Of a stretch of DNA of 50,790 nucleotides, positions 50,009 through 50,790 are shown piece by piece. Made by a program: the position numbers and the translations under genes. This DNA is from an uncultured Collinsella sp. (GTDB taxonomy: Bacteria > Actinomycetota > Coriobacteriia > Coriobacteriales > Coriobacteriaceae). The notes under the pieces are model-generated. The model worked only from the letters and a program-made list of their open reading frames with translations. It was not told where the DNA came from and searched no databases. The DNA lies in assembly GCA_902497025.1 (NCBI GenBank), contig CABVDJ010000014.1, forward strand, positions 1 to 50,790. Reading direction: 5' to 3'. Every line of letters begins with the position of its first letter. Position 1 is the stretch's first letter.

Positions 50009-50407
50009 ATGGCGCAATCTCAGAACAGCACGGTCGATCTGGCAACGCCGGCAACCTGTCTGATGGGGCTTACCAGCCACGGTAACGTGATGGTGGGCAA
50101 TAAGGCGTTTGAGTACTATAACGAGCGCAATCCCGAGGATTATATTCAAATCCCGTGGGACGAGGTCGACTATATTGCCGCCGAGGTTTTGCGCGGCACC
50201 AAGAAGATTACGCGTTTTGCCATCTTTACCAAGGATACCGGTCACTTTACGTTTTCGACGCGCGATGACAAAGAGACGTTGCGTGCGGTTCGCAAGTACG
50301 TCGACGAGGACAAGCTCGTGCGTTCGCCCGACTTTATTGATGTGACGGCCAAGGGCGCCAAGAGCATCCCCTCCGTCATCAAAAACCTCTTCCACAAAGG
50401 CAACTAG
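50009..50407 (+). CDS. DUF956 family protein (ManO-like)
   Basis: A 132-residue soluble protein of DUF956, a family found almost only beside mannose-type PTS operons (manO in lactic bacteria). Visible family pattern: GLTSHGNVMVGNKAFEYYNE, IQIPWDEVDYIAAEVL and FAIFTKDTGHFTFSTRD. It looks like a PH-like strand-rich fold. A regulatory or accessory role in the PTS is inferred from synteny. GGAGG lies 11 bases before ATG 50009; GTG 50003 (five bases spacing) is an equally possible start. Confidence 0.88.
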   Translation: MAQSQNSTVDLATPATCLMGLTSHGNVMVGNKAFEYYNERNPEDYIQIPWDEVDYIAAEVLRGTKKITRFAIFTKDTGHFTFSTRDDKETLRAVRKYVDEDKLVRSPDFIDVTAKGAKSIPSVIKNLFHKGN

Positions 50408-50660
50408 TCATTAAAGAGCGCCCCCCAAAGTGGGACGCAGTTTCCCATGGGGCTCGATTGGGAAAGTGCATCCCAGTTCGAGCGCCGATTCCGGGATGTA
50501 GTTTCCGGAACGGGGTCGTTTGGGAAACCGTGTCCCGTTTCGAGCCGAAATTCTGGGACACAGTTTCCAGCGAGGTCCCATTGGGAAAGTTTGACCCAGA
50601 ATTTGCCTGGATAGTGGGACACACTTTCCGGAGGGCTGTTCCACCGCAACTTCGAAGAGT
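50408..50660. repeat. R4 palindrome array upstream of tRNA-Arg
   Basis: Successive units GGGACGCAGTTTCCC/GGGAAAGTGCATCCC (50432-50474), GGGATGTAGTTTCC/GGGAAACCGTGTCCC, and GGGACACAGTTTCC/GGGAAAGTTTGACCC, then a lone GGGACACACTTTCC and a fragment CCACCGCAACTT like the end of R1. Stems are imperfect, unlike at 27247. No gene in this gap. Confidence 0.7.
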
Positions 50661-50710
50661 GGCTATACGCTGTATTACAACGGCGTAAATCTGCTACACT
50701 AATACAACAT

Positions 50711-50786
50711 GCCTCCGTAGCTCAGGGGATAGAGCACCGCTCTCCTAAAGCGGGTGTCGACGGTTCGAATCCGCCCGGGGGCACCA
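50711..50786 (+). tRNA. tRNA-Arg (anticodon CCT)
   Basis: A 76-base cloverleaf: acceptor GCCTCCG/CGGGGGC, D arm GCTC...GAGC, anticodon arm CCGCT-CTCCTAA-AGCGG (anticodon CCT, reading AGG), T arm GACGG-TTCGAAT-CCGCC with one A-C mismatch, discriminator A and encoded CCA. Confidence 0.95.
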
Positions 50787-50790
50787 GAAG

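Noticed and set aside
50379..50688. Several short frames on both strands before the tRNA
   Set aside because: All arise from the repetitive R4 units; no start signals and redundant translations.

Overview
The window comes from a GC-rich chromosome with the gene content and style of a gut Coriobacteriia, most likely Collinsella or a close relative. The pointers are a multi-membrane-span LuxR-type regulator, an HspR-controlled dnaK-grpE-dnaJ operon, a mannose-family PTS operon, nickel/hydrogenase maturation genes, a DUF5692 membrane protein beside an Fe-S flavoprotein, and abundant intergenic palindromes. This placement is inference from content; no 16S gene is present.

Layout: (1) 51-2579, minus: a zinc-ribbon/SPFH envelope-type operon whose SPFH gene is cut short near the window edge. 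(2) 2968-4512: membrane LuxR regulator, convergent with mgtA (4694-7462). (3) 7899-12021: pyrE, a Fic AMP-transferase-type gene (minus) behind an AT-rich palindromic control region, a glucose-type PTS EIIA and a lipoprotein. (4) 12484-19126, minus: a HAD phosphatase, then hypE, hypD, hypC, hypF, nikR and an 82-residue protein; hypA lies alone at 46291 and hypB is not in the window. (5) 19348-22444: thioredoxin, a degenerate uracil-DNA-glycosylase-like protein and a LytTR two-component pair. (6) 22738-26605: nadA-nadB-nadC-niaR, a complete aspartate-to-NaMN operon with its probable repressor and a 19-bp inverted repeat over the promoter. (7) 26807-26992: 2[4Fe-4S] ferredoxin. (8) 27650-31950: dnaK-grpE-dnaJ-hspR; clpB at 36572 carries the same 27-bp upstream motif. 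(9) 32392-34692: YbhJ-type aconitase-superfamily protein. (10) 35098-35745: membrane-anchored orphan between two ~270-bp direct repeats. (11) 39332-46095: a tiny proline-rich protein, a membrane-anchored orphan, and a TetR-DUF5692 pair divergent from a 925-residue multi-cluster flavoprotein, with two TetR-like operators between them. (12) 47125-50407: manXYZ plus a DUF956 gene. (13) tRNA-Arg(CCT) at the right edge.

The most distinctive feature is the intergenic DNA. At least five families of palindromic repeats recur, and stem changes are compensated between copies. The strongest is a ~175-190 bp composite module (three hairpins plus an enclosing long-range stem) present four times. It starts at the stop codon of pyrE, of hspR and of a lipoprotein gene, and it is inverted in front of hypA. 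It appears to act at least as a transcription terminator and is the best candidate here for an undescribed structured element.
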